A program made the position numbers and the translations under genes. A stretch of DNA of 7,102 nt from the NCBI GenBank assembly GCA_030535815.1, contig JAUNRD010000084.1, forward strand, positions 283 to 7,384, in the 5' to 3' direction. The notes beneath the pieces were generated by a model, which searched no databases, was not told the DNA's origin, and was given only the letters and a program-made list of their open reading frames with translations. This DNA comes from Clostridia bacterium. Lineage in GTDB: Bacteria > Bacillota > Clostridia > CAKSNL01 > HGM11501. Of the stretch, positions 6,726 to 7,102 are shown piece after piece (position 1 is the stretch's first letter; every line of letters starts with the position of its first letter).

Positions 6726-6731
6726 TATAAT
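6726..6731 (+). promoter_or_regulatory. Candidate -10 element for the TauE-family gene
   Basis: A consensus TATAAT directly follows the terminator and would give a leader of about 30 bases before the ATG at 6768. No good -35 is found 16-18 bases upstream, where the sequence is part of the terminator hairpin. An alternative pair, TTGTAT (6723-6728) and CATAAT (6747-6752) with 18 bases between, would start transcription inside the ribosome binding site. The promoter is therefore uncertain. Confidence 0.28.
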
Positions 6732-6767
6732 AACGGCAATTTATCGCATAATAAAAAAGGTGATTTG

Positions 6768-7102
6768 ATGTTTAAGCTTATCTTGACGGGAATAGTAGCA
6801 GGATTTGTAAACGGACTTTTCGGTGCAGGGGGCGGAGTAATATCTGTTTTGGCTCTTACTACGATGCTTAAAACAGAAAAAAAGAAAGCCCACGCCACAA
6901 CGGTTATGGCAATTCTTGCCTTTTCAGTAGTCAGCATTTTCACATATGGGATAAAGGGAAATGTGGACGTAAGTACCGCCGTAACCGCAGGTATATCGGG
7001 TGCTGTGGGCGGAGCACTCGGGGCATATCTTCTTAAGAAAATGCCCGTAAAATATGTAAGCAAAATTTTCGGTATACTGATGATTTTATCATCCTGGAGA
7101 CT
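6768..7102 (+). CDS. TauE/SafE-family membrane transporter, N-terminal part (cut by window edge)
   Basis: The first 111 residues of a TauE/SafE (DUF81) family protein are present; the frame is still open at the window edge. The family hallmark GFVNGLFGAGGG occupies residues 12-23 in the first hydrophobic hairpin, followed by the KKAHATT motif (39-45) that precedes the second segment. Hydrophobic stretches lie at about 1-32, 44-61, 69-89 and 99-108. Family members export or import sulfite, sulfoacetate or other small organic anions; the substrate cannot be told here. The start is ATG 6768, with AAAGGTG (6756-6762) five bases before it. The segment near residues 100-111 resembles the end of one four-helix TauE repeat, so the gene may encode a half-size (about 120 aa) protein, but this is an inference because the stop is not visible. 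Confidence 0.85.
   Translation, partial: MFKLILTGIVAGFVNGLFGAGGGVISVLALTTMLKTEKKKAHATTVMAILAFSVVSIFTYGIKGNVDVSTAVTAGISGAVGGALGAYLLKKMPVKYVSKIFGILMILSSWR

Noticed and set aside
6665..7063. Open minus-strand frame of 132 codons at the right end
   Set aside because: It lies opposite the TauE-family frame, which has the family motif and a ribosome binding site, and it runs through the operon terminator. It is proline/threonine-rich and matches no family I know.

Overview
The window looks like chromosomal DNA from an uncultured, low-GC Gram-positive anaerobe, most likely a gut-type member of the Clostridia. The reasons are the zinc-type L31 protein, strong AGGAGG-like ribosome binding sites, SigA-type promoters, U-tailed terminators, and secreted proteins that end in a 'stalk' (copper amine oxidase N-terminal-like) domain, which is common in Clostridia and Paenibacillus. 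This placement is by eye, with no database search.

Layout. At the left edge, rpmE (57-263) follows a short leader hairpin and has its own terminator. Next, a well-formed extended -10 promoter drives a monocistronic four-helix membrane protein of unknown function (355-1032). It converges on a minus-strand ComEC-like metallo-beta-lactamase-fold hydrolase (1074-1889), and the two share one bidirectional terminator. Two back-to-back SigA promoters lie in the 163-bp divergent gap at 1890-2052. The leftward one drives the hydrolase. The rightward one drives a two-gene operon of large secreted proteins (2053-4761 and 4776-6689), closed by a GAAA-loop terminator. A TauE/SafE-family membrane protein starts at 6768 and runs off the right edge.

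The main interest is the two-gene operon. The first protein (902 aa) has a signal peptide, a CBM6-like N-terminal module, a catalytic-type domain resembling the GH99/GH71/WbsX-like barrels, a CBM9/DOMON-like sandwich and a degenerate stalk domain. The second (637 aa) has a signal peptide, three tandem F5/8-type-C (CBM32-like) modules and a canonical stalk domain, with no catalytic domain visible. Together they look like an exported enzyme and a dedicated multivalent sugar-binding partner acting on the same extracellular glycan, possibly held at the cell surface by their matching C-terminal domains. The glycan cannot be named from the sequence. No mobile element, CRISPR array, tRNA or rRNA was seen, and no stretch over 300 bases lacks a gene.
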